Positions 42,799 through 52,900 of a stretch of 64,000 nucleotides of DNA are shown one piece after another. This DNA is from RUG11462 sp045649405 (lineage in GTDB: Bacteria > Bacillota > Clostridia > Oscillospirales > Acutalibacteraceae), in NCBI GenBank assembly GCA_045649405.1, contig JAZRPW010000007.1, positions 1-64,000 of the forward strand. The letters are read 5' to 3'. The notes below the pieces were generated by a model, which was not told the origin of the DNA, did not search any database, and worked only from the letters and a program-made list of their open reading frames with translations. How positions within the stretch are numbered: position 1 is the stretch's first letter; each line of letters starts with the position of its first letter. A program made the translations under genes and the position numbers.

Positions 42799-42807
42799 AT
42801 TTTATTC
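42778..42807 (-). promoter_or_regulatory. Candidate sigma-F promoter of spoIIR
   Basis: GAATA (42807-42803), 15-base spacer and GTCAATACTG (42787-42778) resemble the sigma-F pattern GYWTA / GGnnAnAnTw, matching at most conserved positions. Start would be near 42771, inside the hairpin loop. spoIIR is sigma-F dependent in Bacillus. Confidence 0.45.
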
Positions 42808-43669
42808 ATTTTTCCAAATATCCGTATTTTGTTGGCTCGCACAAAATAACTGTTTCGTAATCTTTTTCTAAAACCTCTGTGGCATCACGAGCGGTTTCAT
42901 AATCTGAAAAAACGCCAAAAACACTTGGTCCACTGCCAGAAAGCACAGCGCACAAAGCACCATTTTCAACAAGTTTTGATTTGATAACCTGAACGCCTTC
43001 ATCATAAAGCGGTTCAAAAACATTTTGCATATTTTCACTCATCTGTGCTAAGTTGCCTTCACAAATAGCATCAACAAGCGCGTGTGTGTCAGGGTGGTCA
43101 ACTTCTACTAAACTGTCAAAACGAGAATACATATCCCCTGTTGACATTTTAAAACCATCTTTAACAATTACAAAAGCACACTCAGGAATTTCAGGAAGCG
43201 GGCTCAAAATTGTGCCTCTGCCCTCTGCGAGTTGTGTGCCACCGTCAATGAAAAACGGAACATCAGAACCAATTTTTTCTGCAATTGCTTCTAACTCACT
43301 TGTTTCAAGATTTGTTTCATAAAGCATATTGAGTGCAACGATTACTGCTGCGGCGTCAGAAGAGCCACCGCCAAGGCCAGCCGCTGACGGAATTCGCTTT
43401 TTGATTTTTATGTAAGCACCACCTGAAATTTCTGTTTCTTCAAAAAACGCTGTTGCCGCTTTGTAAGCAATATTGTCTTCATTTTCAGGTAAGTCGGCAT
43501 TGCATTTTACTGAAATTTCATCATCAACACTTACAGTAATTGTGTCATAAACATCAACCGACTGCAAAACCATTTCTACAGTGTGATATTTTTTGTCAGA
43601 TGAAACACCGGTAATATCAAGATTTAAATTGATTTTTGCAAACGCCTTTAAACTGACAGAATCAGCCAT
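42806..43669 (-). CDS. ispE: 4-diphosphocytidyl-2-C-methyl-D-erythritol kinase
   Basis: A GHMP kinase of the MEP isoprenoid pathway. The start region AFAKINLNLDITG, the ATP loop PSAAGLGGGSSDAAAVI near residue 92 and the GSGPSVFGVF motif near 250 are present. Length 287 is usual. Its ATG overlaps the end of the aminotransferase gene by eight bases, so it is coupled to it. Confidence 0.95.
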   Translation of the reverse strand: MADSVSLKAFAKINLNLDITGVSSDKKYHTVEMVLQSVDVYDTITVSVDDEISVKCNADLPENEDNIAYKAATAFFEETEISGGAYIKIKKRIPSAAGLGGGSSDAAAVIVALNMLYETNLETSELEAIAEKIGSDVPFFIDGGTQLAEGRGTILSPLPEIPECAFVIVKDGFKMSTGDMYSRFDSLVEVDHPDTHALVDAICEGNLAQMSENMQNVFEPLYDEGVQVIKSKLVENGALCAVLSGSGPSVFGVFSDYETARDATEVLEKDYETVILCEPTKYGYLEK

Positions 43670-44840
43670 TTTTAATCTCTCCTAAAAACTCTTTAATTCG
43701 CTCTACTGCGATTTTGAGATTTTTCAACGAGTTGCAATAAGAAACTCTAATAAAGCCTTCGCCACTTTCGCCGAAAGCGTTGCCAGGAACTGCTGCAACG
43801 CGCTTTGAAGTCAAAAGTTTTTCACAAAATTCTTCACTTGAAAGGCCGGTTGATTTGATGCAAGGGAAAACATAAAACGCACCCTTTGGCTCAAATGTTT
43901 CAAGCCCCATTTTGCGAAACTCATTTACAACAAAAGTTCTGCGAACATCATATTCAGAAAGCATATTAACAATGTCTTCATCGCCATGCTTTAGCGCTTC
44001 GATAGCTGCGTATTGTGATGTTGTTGGCGAACTCATAATACAATATTGATGGATTTTGGTCATTTGTTTTAAAACCGGTGCTGGACCACAAGCGTAACCC
44101 AAACGCCAACCAGTCATTGAATATGCCTTTGAAAAGCCAGAGATTAAAATTGTGCGCTCATGCATTCCATCAATTTGTGCAATTGATGTGTGTGAAATGC
44201 CACCGTATGTAAGCTCTGCATAAATTTCATCAGACAAAATCATAACACTGGTGTCTTTTAAAACTTCTGCAATTTGCTCTAAATGTTCTCTTTCCATTAC
44301 AGCGCCTGTTGGGTTGTTTGGAAATGGTAAAATGAGCAATTTTGTTTTGTCACTCAATGCGCCTTTAAGTTCATCGGCAGTAAGGCGGAATTCATTTTCA
44401 ACCTTTGTGTCAATGATAACCGGTGTGCCGCCTGACATTGTTACAATTGGCTCATAACACACAAATGAAGGCGCAGGAATGATTACTTCGTCGCCGGGAT
44501 TAACCAAAGCACGAATAGCAACATCGATAGCTTCAGAGCCACCAACTGTTACTAACACTTCGGTTTCTGGTGCGTATTTTAAAGAGTATTTTCTATTTAA
44601 ATACTTTGCAATTTCTTTTCTAAGCTCTAACAAACCCCAGTTGCTTGTATAACGAGTATGGGATTTTTCAAGTGAGCTAATACCAGCCTGTCTAATATGC
44701 CAAGGGGTTTTGAAATCTGGCTCGCCAACACCGAGTGAGATTACCCCTTCCATGCTTTCAGCAATGTCAAAAAACTTTCTAATGCCAGACGGCTTAATAT
44801 TAACCACCGATGAGCTTAAAACTTCATCATAGTTAATCAA
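43662..44840 (-). CDS. PLP-dependent class I/II aminotransferase
   Basis: A 392-residue fold-type I aminotransferase, of the MalY/PatA-like or aspartate-aminotransferase group. The PLP lysine is in ISGFSKAYSMTGWRLGYACG near residue 230, with FPNNPTGAVM near 175 and SDEIYAELTYGG near 202. It starts at TTG 44840, overlapping the Lrp stop as TTGA; no ATG is available nearby. The order Lrp-aminotransferase is common and suggests amino-acid-responsive control. Substrate unknown. Confidence 0.9.
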   Translation of the reverse strand: MINYDEVLSSSVVNIKPSGIRKFFDIAESMEGVISLGVGEPDFKTPWHIRQAGISSLEKSHTRYTSNWGLLELRKEIAKYLNRKYSLKYAPETEVLVTVGGSEAIDVAIRALVNPGDEVIIPAPSFVCYEPIVTMSGGTPVIIDTKVENEFRLTADELKGALSDKTKLLILPFPNNPTGAVMEREHLEQIAEVLKDTSVMILSDEIYAELTYGGISHTSIAQIDGMHERTILISGFSKAYSMTGWRLGYACGPAPVLKQMTKIHQYCIMSSPTTSQYAAIEALKHGDEDIVNMLSEYDVRRTFVVNEFRKMGLETFEPKGAFYVFPCIKSTGLSSEEFCEKLLTSKRVAAVPGNAFGESGEGFIRVSYCNSLKNLKIAVERIKEFLGEIKNG

Positions 44841-45328
44841 AATGAGTAAGCCCCCCTGTCATCAGATTCGTTTTCAGCCATTTTTACGCCGATTTCTTTA
44901 TATCTGCGAAGAACGAAAGATGTTTCGGTTGATTCAATGTTTTCCATTACTGCAAGGCGTTTTGCAACGAAAAGCGCAACCTCTTTGAATGAACGGCCTT
45001 TAACAGTAACAGATAAGTCATAACTACCCGACATTAAGTAAACCGACTCAACTTCGCTCATTTGCATAATTGTTTCAGCAATTTCTTCAAATCCAGCATT
45101 TTTTTGTGGTTTTACTTGAAGTTCGATAAGTGCAGTTACGTGAACATCACTAACCTTGTCCCAGTCAATAATTGTTTTGTAACCACAAATGATTTTTTCT
45201 TTTTCAAGCTTTTCAATTGTTTTTTCAATTGTTTCTTGAGATTCGCCAAGCATTGACGCCAATTCTGCAGGTGTGTATCTTGAATCTTTCTCAAGAATTT
45301 TCAATAATTTTTCTGTAAATTTCTCCAT
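44837..45328 (-). CDS. Lrp/AsnC-family transcriptional regulator
   Basis: A 163-residue regulator with an N-terminal winged helix (SRYTPAELASMLGESQETIEK at about 16-36) and a C-terminal RAM ligand-binding domain (VTALIELQVKPQKNAGFEEI onward, with MSGSYDLSVTVKG). Such proteins sense amino acids as oligomers. It lies only 20 bases after the LRR surface-protein gene without a visible terminator, and overlaps the aminotransferase gene that it may control. Confidence 0.9.
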   Translation of the reverse strand: MEKFTEKLLKILEKDSRYTPAELASMLGESQETIEKTIEKLEKEKIICGYKTIIDWDKVSDVHVTALIELQVKPQKNAGFEEIAETIMQMSEVESVYLMSGSYDLSVTVKGRSFKEVALFVAKRLAVMENIESTETSFVLRRYKEIGVKMAENESDDRGAYSF

Positions 45329-45348
45329 TGTCTTTCTCCTTATATAAA

Positions 45349-47610
45349 TTATATAACTTTAACTTTTTGTGTTTTACTCCAAGCAGAATATGCTTTTTGT
45401 TTGCCTTGTTTGACAAATGCTCTAACTTGAACTTGATAGTTACCTTTTTTAAGCTTTTTAATTACTTTTGTTACAGTTTTCTTTGTGGTAAAGGTTTTGG
45501 TTTTCCATTTGCCTTTGATTTTATATCTAACTTGGAAACCAGTAGCTCCTGCAACAGATGTATACTTAACTTTGAATTGTTTTTTACCTTTTGTTAATTT
45601 AAACTTAGGAGTTTTTAAAGTTAATTTAGAAATTGATTTACCTTTTTCAATTGTTACGCCACAAACCGAACAAACTTTATCACCAGTATAACCAGTTGTA
45701 AAGTAAGTTGCGTTAACAACGCCACTAACAACAGATGCGTGTCCAAGCGCTGCAACTGTTTCTTGTTTAACCAAAACTTCGTTACATACAGAGCAATGCT
45801 TACCTTCAGTTAAACCTGTTTCTGTACATGTAGGAGCTACTGCTTCATCGATAACTTCTGTATGAGCTAAGGTTTCTACTAACTCTTGGCCTATTAAAAC
45901 TTTATTACATGCAGAACAGTGTGCACCTTGAGTTAAACCTGTCTCTGTACAATCAGGCGCGACAGCTTTATCGATTACTTCTGTATGGCCGAGAGCTGGG
46001 ATACTACTTGTATAACTATGTCCACAAGCACATGTATTTAACTGGATACCTTCTTCGGTACAAGTTGGCTTTACAGTAATTTCTGATGTATAAGAATGCA
46101 CATGATTGTATTCAATAAACGCTGTGGTCAAATAATCATTACCGCCGTCGATAGAAATTCTTTCCCACAAAACTGTGTTTCCATCATAATAAACATAAGC
46201 AATCCATCTACAGCCCCCAAATGCTGAAGAACCAATTGATATTGTAGTTCTTGGTATTGTTATGCTTGTTAATGACAAACTATTATAAAACGCATAACTT
46301 TCAATTTCTTCAACAGTATTTGGAATAATGTAATTAATTCTTTCGCTTTTAGCAGGGTATTGAATAAGAATTGTCTTATCTTTGTTAAATAACACACCAT
46401 TTTCTGAACAATAATTTTTATTATTGCTATCAACTGTGATACTTATTAATGATGTGCAATAATTAAATGCACCATAACCAATGCTTCTTACACAGTCAGG
46501 TATTGTTACGCTTGTTAATGATGTGCAACCATAAAACGCAGAAGAACCAATGCTTGTTACACTATTAGGTATTGTTACACTTGTTAATTTTGAGCAACCT
46601 TTAAACGCAGAATCACCAATAGTTGTTACACCATCACCAATTGTTACACTTGTTAATGATGTGCAATAATTAAATGCACCATAACCAATGCTTGTTACAC
46701 TGTCTGGGATTGTTACGCTTGTTAATGATGTGCAACCATAAAACGCAGAAGAACCAATGCTTGTTACATTATTTGGGATTGTGATACTTGTTAATTTTGA
46801 GCAATCTTTAAACGCATATATACCGATTTTTGTTGTGCTGTCAGGAATTACTAAATCTCCTTCGACTAATTCGCCGTTTAAATATAAATTTTTAGCGTAA
46901 TATAACGGATTAGAATAAGAGTTATTAAAATCTATTTCGCACCATGCTTTTAAATCTGTTATATTTACACCTGTTAATGATGTGCAATTATAAAACGCAG
47001 AATCACCAATAGTTGTTACACTATTTGGAATTGTTACTTTTTTGATTGTTGACTTGCAAACAATCATTGTTGAAGTGATCGTTTCAGAACCATCTGCTAT
47101 TATTAATTCTTCAACAGAGCAATTATAAAACGCTTCATAACCAATGCTTGTTACACCATCACTAATTGTTACACTTGTTAATTTTGAGCAACCATAAAAC
47201 GCATCGTTACCAATAGTTGTTACACTATCAGGTATTGTTACACTTGTTAATTTTGAGCAACAAAAAAACGCAGAAGAACCAATGCTTGTTACATTATTTG
47301 GGATTGTGATACTTGTTAATGATGTGCAATAATAAAACGCATCATCACCAATACTTGTTACACTGTCTGGGATTGTTATAGTTTTGATATAAGACCTATA
47401 CGAATACCAAGGGGTATCATAATATCTTTCAAAATCGGGCATTGCTCCTGAACCGGTTATTTCAAGAACACCAGTTGAAGTGTCTAATGACCAAGTTAAA
47501 TCATCGCCACAAGTACCTGAATAAGAAGCGGCGCTTGCTGGGATTGAAACAAAAGTGAGTGTTGAAACAATCAACACAAGACACATTATGATTGATAAAA
47601 GTTTTTTCAT
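45349..47610 (-). CDS. BspA-type leucine-rich repeat surface protein
   Basis: A 753-residue exported protein. Signal peptide 1-28 (MKKLLSIIMCLVLIVSTLTF, cut after ASA). From about 75 to 480 run LRR_5 units of 23 residues such as SVTIPDSVTSIGYGAFNYC. Residues 503-662 hold repeated Cys modules with [AG]HTEVIDxAVAPxCTETGLT and HCSxCNxVL, plus a shorter first copy. The last 90 residues form a fibronectin-III-like domain (FKLTKGKKQFKVKYTSVAGA). No sorting motif or membrane anchor is seen, so attachment is unclear. BspA-type proteins usually take part in adhesion. AAGGAG precedes the ATG. Confidence 0.9.
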   Translation of the reverse strand: MKKLLSIIMCLVLIVSTLTFVSIPASAASYSGTCGDDLTWSLDTSTGVLEITGSGAMPDFERYYDTPWYSYRSYIKTITIPDSVTSIGDDAFYYCTSLTSITIPNNVTSIGSSAFFCCSKLTSVTIPDSVTTIGNDAFYGCSKLTSVTISDGVTSIGYEAFYNCSVEELIIADGSETITSTMIVCKSTIKKVTIPNSVTTIGDSAFYNCTSLTGVNITDLKAWCEIDFNNSYSNPLYYAKNLYLNGELVEGDLVIPDSTTKIGIYAFKDCSKLTSITIPNNVTSIGSSAFYGCTSLTSVTIPDSVTSIGYGAFNYCTSLTSVTIGDGVTTIGDSAFKGCSKLTSVTIPNSVTSIGSSAFYGCTSLTSVTIPDCVRSIGYGAFNYCTSLISITVDSNNKNYCSENGVLFNKDKTILIQYPAKSERINYIIPNTVEEIESYAFYNSLSLTSITIPRTTISIGSSAFGGCRWIAYVYYDGNTVLWERISIDGGNDYLTTAFIEYNHVHSYTSEITVKPTCTEEGIQLNTCACGHSYTSSIPALGHTEVIDKAVAPDCTETGLTQGAHCSACNKVLIGQELVETLAHTEVIDEAVAPTCTETGLTEGKHCSVCNEVLVKQETVAALGHASVVSGVVNATYFTTGYTGDKVCSVCGVTIEKGKSISKLTLKTPKFKLTKGKKQFKVKYTSVAGATGFQVRYKIKGKWKTKTFTTKKTVTKVIKKLKKGNYQVQVRAFVKQGKQKAYSAWSKTQKVKVI
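46171..47388 (-). repeat. 69-bp LRR-coding tandem repeats
   Basis: Stretch coding for the 23-residue leucine-rich units, with near-identical DNA blocks such as those around ACCAATGCTTGTTACA. Several neighbouring copies are almost identical, pointing to recent duplication or exchange. Confidence 0.85.
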
Positions 47611-47641
47611 AACAATACTCCTTTTTGATTGTTGGGTGGAT

Positions 47642-47703
47642 TGTAAATAGATTTACAACCCCTCCACCGCTTACGCGGTCCCCCTCCCCCTTAACAAGGG
47701 AGG
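47642..47703. repeat. GC-rich multi-hairpin element, likely interspersed repeat
   Basis: Three adjacent palindromes: TGTAAAT-AG-ATTTACA (47642-47657), CCGC-TTAC-GCGG (47667-47678) and CCTCCC...GGGAGG (47683-47703). The C-rich run is unlike the surrounding AT-rich DNA. The pattern resembles small interspersed palindromic repeats I have seen in gut Clostridia. It may also stop dacF transcripts. Confidence 0.55.
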
Positions 47704-47709
47704 CAATAA

Positions 47710-49020
47710 TTACATTCTTTTGATTTTTCTTACTCGTTTTAGTCTTGCGCGTTTGCGTTTGTTTGAAATTACATTGAGTGTTATTAACACGGTCAAGACA
47801 ATTACAAACATCAATGCAATTACTATAAACCAAGTTGATGTTACGATGCCTTTGAAAATTTCAATAATGAAAAGGCCGAAGTTTCTTTTAACATCATAAT
47901 TGCTAACCAAATTTACTTTTGCGATTTCGTTGCCGGCGCATTTTATACTAACATAGCCAAATACTTGACCTTGTTTTACCGGTGCCCAAACCGAACTTTG
48001 TTTTACAACCGGGTCATAGATTATGCTTTCATTTGTAATTTCTTTTGGAATGATTGCGGTTACATTTTTCTCTGGGTAAAGTTGAACAAAATCTGTTTGG
48101 CTTGAAAGTTCAACATCAATTTCTGCAAGCATCGTTTCGGTCTCAGCAAGTGTTCGATATTCAAAATTTTCAAACGCCCACTTGTAAAGATTTTTTGAAT
48201 CTGAAAACTCAGTACGAGTTAGGTTGTCGCCACCCATTACAATGCAAAGGTAGTTGTAACCATCTTTTGACGCAGTTGAAGCAACACATCTGCCAGCTGG
48301 AGTGGTAAAGCCAGTTTTGATACCCCTTGCGTAAGGATAATACATTGTTGTGGCAATGTTTATAAGAAAGTTGGTTGTTACAACCATTCTTTTTTCGTGT
48401 TTATTAGTTGCTGGAATATAGTAAACATCTTGCGAAGCGATGTCTAAAAAGTTTGGAAGTTCAATTGCGTATTTACAAAGTTTAACAAGGTCAGAAATTG
48501 TTGTGTAATGATTTTCGTGATGAAGGCCAGTTGGGTTCATATAATTGGTATTTTTCATTCCCAATTTTTTGGCTTTTTCATTCATCATTTCAATAAAGTT
48601 TTTGCCTGTTACACTTTCAACATAGTCAACAATTACATTAGCCGAGTCTGCTGAAGAGTTAACCATTAAAGTGTTAAGGCAAATTTCAAGTGTTACCTTT
48701 TCATCTGGCAAGAAGCCCGCAACCGTCAAGTCAGAGCCAAAAAGACTTTCAACATTTTCTTTTGTAACGGTCACTTGTGTGCTAAGGTCGTCACAGTTTT
48801 CCATTAACAACACGGCAGTCATTACTTTTGTGATTGATGCAGGAAAACGCTTTTCATTAATATTCTTTTCAAAAAGCACATCACCAGTGTCTAAACTTAC
48901 TAAAATTGCCGCTTCTGACTTTACTTCAAAGCCAGATGTTTTGTATGCCGCGGTTGCTGTTATACAACAACTGCTAATAATTATTACAAAGATAATTAAA
49001 AAACTAATTACTTTTTTCAT
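47710..49020 (-). CDS. D-alanyl-D-alanine carboxypeptidase (DacF-like)
   Basis: A 436-residue penicillin-binding protein that trims the terminal D-Ala from peptidoglycan stems. Signal peptide to about residue 24 (ISSCCITATAA). The SxxK motif is ASITKVMTA with the nucleophile Ser near 62, and KTG is GIKTGFTTPAG near 228. The middle SxN motif appears as NSSADSANVIV, with Asp where Asn is usual. A PBP5-like C-terminal beta domain follows, then a membrane span (WFIVIALMFVIVLTVLITL) and a very basic tail. DacF-like proteins in Bacillus act in the forespore; that role here is inference. Confidence 0.9.
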   Translation of the reverse strand: MKKVISFLIIFVIIISSCCITATAAYKTSGFEVKSEAAILVSLDTGDVLFEKNINEKRFPASITKVMTAVLLMENCDDLSTQVTVTKENVESLFGSDLTVAGFLPDEKVTLEICLNTLMVNSSADSANVIVDYVESVTGKNFIEMMNEKAKKLGMKNTNYMNPTGLHHENHYTTISDLVKLCKYAIELPNFLDIASQDVYYIPATNKHEKRMVVTTNFLINIATTMYYPYARGIKTGFTTPAGRCVASTASKDGYNYLCIVMGGDNLTRTEFSDSKNLYKWAFENFEYRTLAETETMLAEIDVELSSQTDFVQLYPEKNVTAIIPKEITNESIIYDPVVKQSSVWAPVKQGQVFGYVSIKCAGNEIAKVNLVSNYDVKRNFGLFIIEIFKGIVTSTWFIVIALMFVIVLTVLITLNVISNKRKRARLKRVRKIKRM

Positions 49021-49104
49021 TTTTTACCTCGAAATTAGAAAATATTTTTAAAAAATTAGTAGAAATATTTAAAATAATATTATATAATATACCTATACAG
49101 ATTA

Positions 49105-49132
49105 ATTATAACACAATTTTTCAAAAATTCAA
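49105..49132 (-). promoter_or_regulatory. Sigma-A promoter of the dacF-like gene
   Basis: TTGAAT (49132-49127), 16-base spacer, TATAAT (49110-49105). Confidence 0.6.
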
Positions 49133-49163
49133 ATAGTAAATTTTATTTTTTAAGGAGTTTTTT

Positions 49164-49853
49164 ATGGTTTATATTACCGGCGATATGCACGGCGACCAAA
49201 ACAGATTTAACACAAAAGAAATTAAACAATTGCAACCAGGCGATACTTTGATTATTTGTGGCGATTTCGGCTTTGTTTGGGAAGATAACCAGCGCGAAAA
49301 AGAATTTTTAAAGTGGCTCGGCTCAAGAAAGTTTAATGTTTGTTTTTTAGATGGTCCGCACGACAATTTCGACAGAATTTATGCTTGTAGAAAAACCGTT
49401 TTTAAAGGCGGTTTGGTGCATAGAATTTCTGGTACTCTTTTTCATATGTGCAGAGGTCAAATTTTTAATATTGAAGGCCACAAGATTTTTACTTTTGGTG
49501 GTGGCGAAAGTTCAGACAGAGATATGCGAAACGACTCTAAACGTTGGTTTAAAGAAGAGTTGCCTTCACCTGAAGAAATGCGTGTTGGGGGTGAAAACTT
49601 GGAAGAAAACGAGTTGAAAGTTGATTATATTATCACTCACGAGCCACCTTCTGTTATTAAAAAAGCACTTCAATTGCGTTCAGGCAAAAATGCTTATGTT
49701 AATTTGCTTAACGGTTATTTGGAAGAGGTTAACCGTGGTGTTGAGTTTAAAAAATGGTTTTTCGGCTCGGTGCATGAAGATAAGCAGGTTACCAAAAAAC
49801 ACGTTGCAGTTTTTGAAAAAGTTTTGCCAATTGATTACCAAGGCGAATTTTAA
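49164..49853 (+). CDS. Calcineurin-like metallophosphoesterase
   Basis: A 229-residue phosphoesterase. Metal motifs are GDMHGD at residues 6-11, CGDFGFVWE near 33, a degraded third motif LDGPHDNFD where GNH(D/E) is usual, THEPP near 160 and FGSVHED near 202. Similar enzymes in Firmicutes are annotated as metallophosphoesterases without known substrate. AAGGAG precedes the ATG. Divergent from dacF, convergent with the first NAGPA gene. Confidence 0.82.
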   Translation: MVYITGDMHGDQNRFNTKEIKQLQPGDTLIICGDFGFVWEDNQREKEFLKWLGSRKFNVCFLDGPHDNFDRIYACRKTVFKGGLVHRISGTLFHMCRGQIFNIEGHKIFTFGGGESSDRDMRNDSKRWFKEELPSPEEMRVGGENLEENELKVDYIITHEPPSVIKKALQLRSGKNAYVNLLNGYLEEVNRGVEFKKWFFGSVHEDKQVTKKHVAVFEKVLPIDYQGEF

Positions 49854-49866
49854 ATTTAAAATATAT

Positions 49867-49899
49867 AAAAAAAGCGTTCGTTTTCACGAACGCTTTTTT
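49867..49899. terminator. Bidirectional terminator, GCGTTCG stem
   Basis: Stem AAAAAAGCGTTCG / CGAACGCTTTTTT between convergent genes. The same GCGTTCG/CGAACGC core recurs at 59603-59636. Confidence 0.9.
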
Positions 49900-49910
49900 G
49901 TTTGAAAAGG

Positions 49911-52900
49911 TTATTTTACAATTTTACCATCAGGACCAGATTTATATTCTCTGTTTATTGGGAGTACACAATTAGTTTTTTTAGCGGTAAATGATTTATT
50001 AACAGCAATTTTGCCACCAGATTCTGCATAGTAAAAGTTGCCTTCAAATTCAATTAATCCCGCATAAACTCGTTTTCCTGATTCATAATAGAAAACTCCA
50101 TCTGTTTCAGTATAAACGCCTTCTTTGAATGTACCATCAGTATCAAAATAATAGTATTCTTTTGCTGGCAAATCACAATTTGTTTTTGAAGCATAATACT
50201 TTCTGTCAGTTATTATTTTACCTGCTTCAACATAGTAATATTCATTGCCTACTTTTGTAAGTCCGGTTGCGCTGTATTGACCATTTGTATAGCAATAGCC
50301 ATCAACCACGCCGTTAAGTATTTTACCATCTTCGCCGAAATAATAATATTTTCCTGCTGGTAAATCGCAATTAGTTTTTGATGCGTAGTATTTTCCAACT
50401 GCGATTTTGCCCGACTCGATATAATAATAATCATTATCTATCTTGGTAAGACCGCTTGGAATGTATTGCCCGTTTTCGTAATAATAGCCATTAACCACTC
50501 CGTTGAGCATTTTGCTATCAGCACCAAAATAATAAAACGCTTTTGCTGGCAAATCACAGTTCGTTTTTGACACATAATACTTGCCTGTTACCGCTTTGCC
50601 AGACTCACTATAATAATAGTCTTCGCCATATTTTGTAAGACCGGTTGGCGCTAACTGACCATCAATATAAAGGTTTCCATTTACAACGCCTTTTAACATT
50701 TTAGCATCTGCGCCAAAGTAGTAATAAATCCCTGCAGTTAGTTCGCAATTTGTTTTAGCTGCATAATATCTTTTGTCAACAATCACATTTCCTGATTCGC
50801 TATAGTAATAGTCTTCGCCATACTTTGTAAGGCCTGTTTTAGCAATTTGACCCTTGATATAAAGTTTACCGTCAACTACACCTTGAAGCATTTTACCGTC
50901 TGCGCCAAAGAAATAATAATCTTTAGCAGAAAGTTCGCAATTAGTTTTTGCAGCATAATATCTTTTTCCAGCAATTACTTTACCTGATTCGCTGTAATAA
51001 TAATCCTCGCCATACTTTGTAAGACCTGTTGGTGCAATTTGACCCTTAATATAAAGCTTGCCATCAATAACACCTTGGAGCATTTTGCCGTCTGCACCGA
51101 AGAAATAGTAATCTTTTGCTCTTAGTTCACAGTTTGAAATTGCTGCATAATATCTTTTATTAACGATTACTGTGCCAGATTCACTATAGTAATAGTCGCC
51201 TTTGTATTCAACAAGACCACGTTTAGCAAGTTGACCATAAATATAAAGTTTGCCATCAACCACGCCTTGAAGCATTTTGCCATCTGCACCAAATGTATAA
51301 TAATCTTTGGCTGCTAGTTCACAGTTTGATTTTGCTGCGTAGTATCTTCTATTCACGATCACTTTGCCAGATTCACTATAGTAGTAATCTTCGCCATACT
51401 TTGTAAGGCCGGTTGGTGCTAATTCGCCGTTAACATAAAGTTTGCCGTCAATTACACCTTTTAACGCTTTGCCGTCTACACCAAAGTAATAATAAGTTTT
51501 TGCAGGCAACTCACAACTTGATTTTGCCGCATAATATCTTTTATCTTTTATTGGTTGACCGTCTGTGCCAAAGTAATAATAATCTTCGCCCACTTTTGCA
51601 AGACAGTTTTTCATTTTAACATTATTCACATAATAATAACTAACGCCATTTTCAATATAATAGCCATTTTTAGTTACAATAATACCATTTTCATCAAATT
51701 CATAAGTGCCGGCTGTGAATTCATAACCATTTAATTTTGTGACGTTATAAGTACGATAAACATAAGCGTAACCAAAGCTTGTGTTAAAGTAATAGTAGTT
51801 GCCATCAATCAAATGTAGTCCGGTTTGAATCACACCATTTTTTAGATAATATTTACCTTCGGTAGCAGTTATCAAGCCAGTGCCACCGAATTCACCGATT
51901 AACGCGCCGTTTTCGCCAAATTCATAACAAACAATGTCATTATTAGTAGCACCACTAAAGCAGTGATAACCTTCTTCTAAACGATATTCGCCAGAAAAAT
52001 AATATGTTTTTCCTTCAATTGTTCTAAAACAATCTTTAAAATTACTTGGGCCGTAATAATACTTATAGCCAAAATTCCCTTTTACCCAAACACCTGAAGA
52101 TAACCGACCGGTTTGTTCAAAATTATATTTAATTCCGCTTAAAATTTCTCGCTCACCAGTTGCGGCGTTATAAGTAGTTTCATCAAAATAATACCACTCA
52201 TTATTAATAAGATTCCAACCACTTCTAAATTCGCCTAAATAAAGATATTTATAAACATCTCCGTCTTTATAAAGCCCAGTATATTTTGACTTGTTTTTAC
52301 AAACACCATTTTCCCCAAAGTCATAATAATAGCCATCAATCTTATTTATGCCAGTATATTTAACGCCGTTTTTGTAATAAAGTTCGCCTACCCAACCATT
52401 AAGGTTTGCAGTTGATTTTGGCACTACATAAACTGATTTTTGTGCAATAACTTTTGTTTTATAAACAAGTTGAATTTTTGCAGTACCAGTTGTATTATTC
52501 GCAGTGAATTTGCCCGACTTTGTTATTCTTCCCATTTTACCGTCTACAAGTTTCCAAGTAACATCATTAGGAATATTTACAAGAGCACCAGCAATATCAT
52601 AACCTGTTGCAGAAAGTGTAACAGAACTGCCGGCAGTTACAAATTCATTGCAATTAATAGTTGCATTATTTAAAACACCGTCTGACTCAACTTCAGTTGA
52701 AGCAATAATAAAACTTGTAAGAGTTTGACGCTCTGCGCCATCCGAAGGGGTATTTCTTAACTTAATTTCACTGTCTGTTTCACGCTTGGTGTAAAATGTT
52801 GAAGTACCACCGCCATCACAGTTTACCGCTTCAACACAACCCAACTTAATCATAATTTCAGCCATTTCGTGATTTGTAAAACCTGCTGAATATGGCTCAA

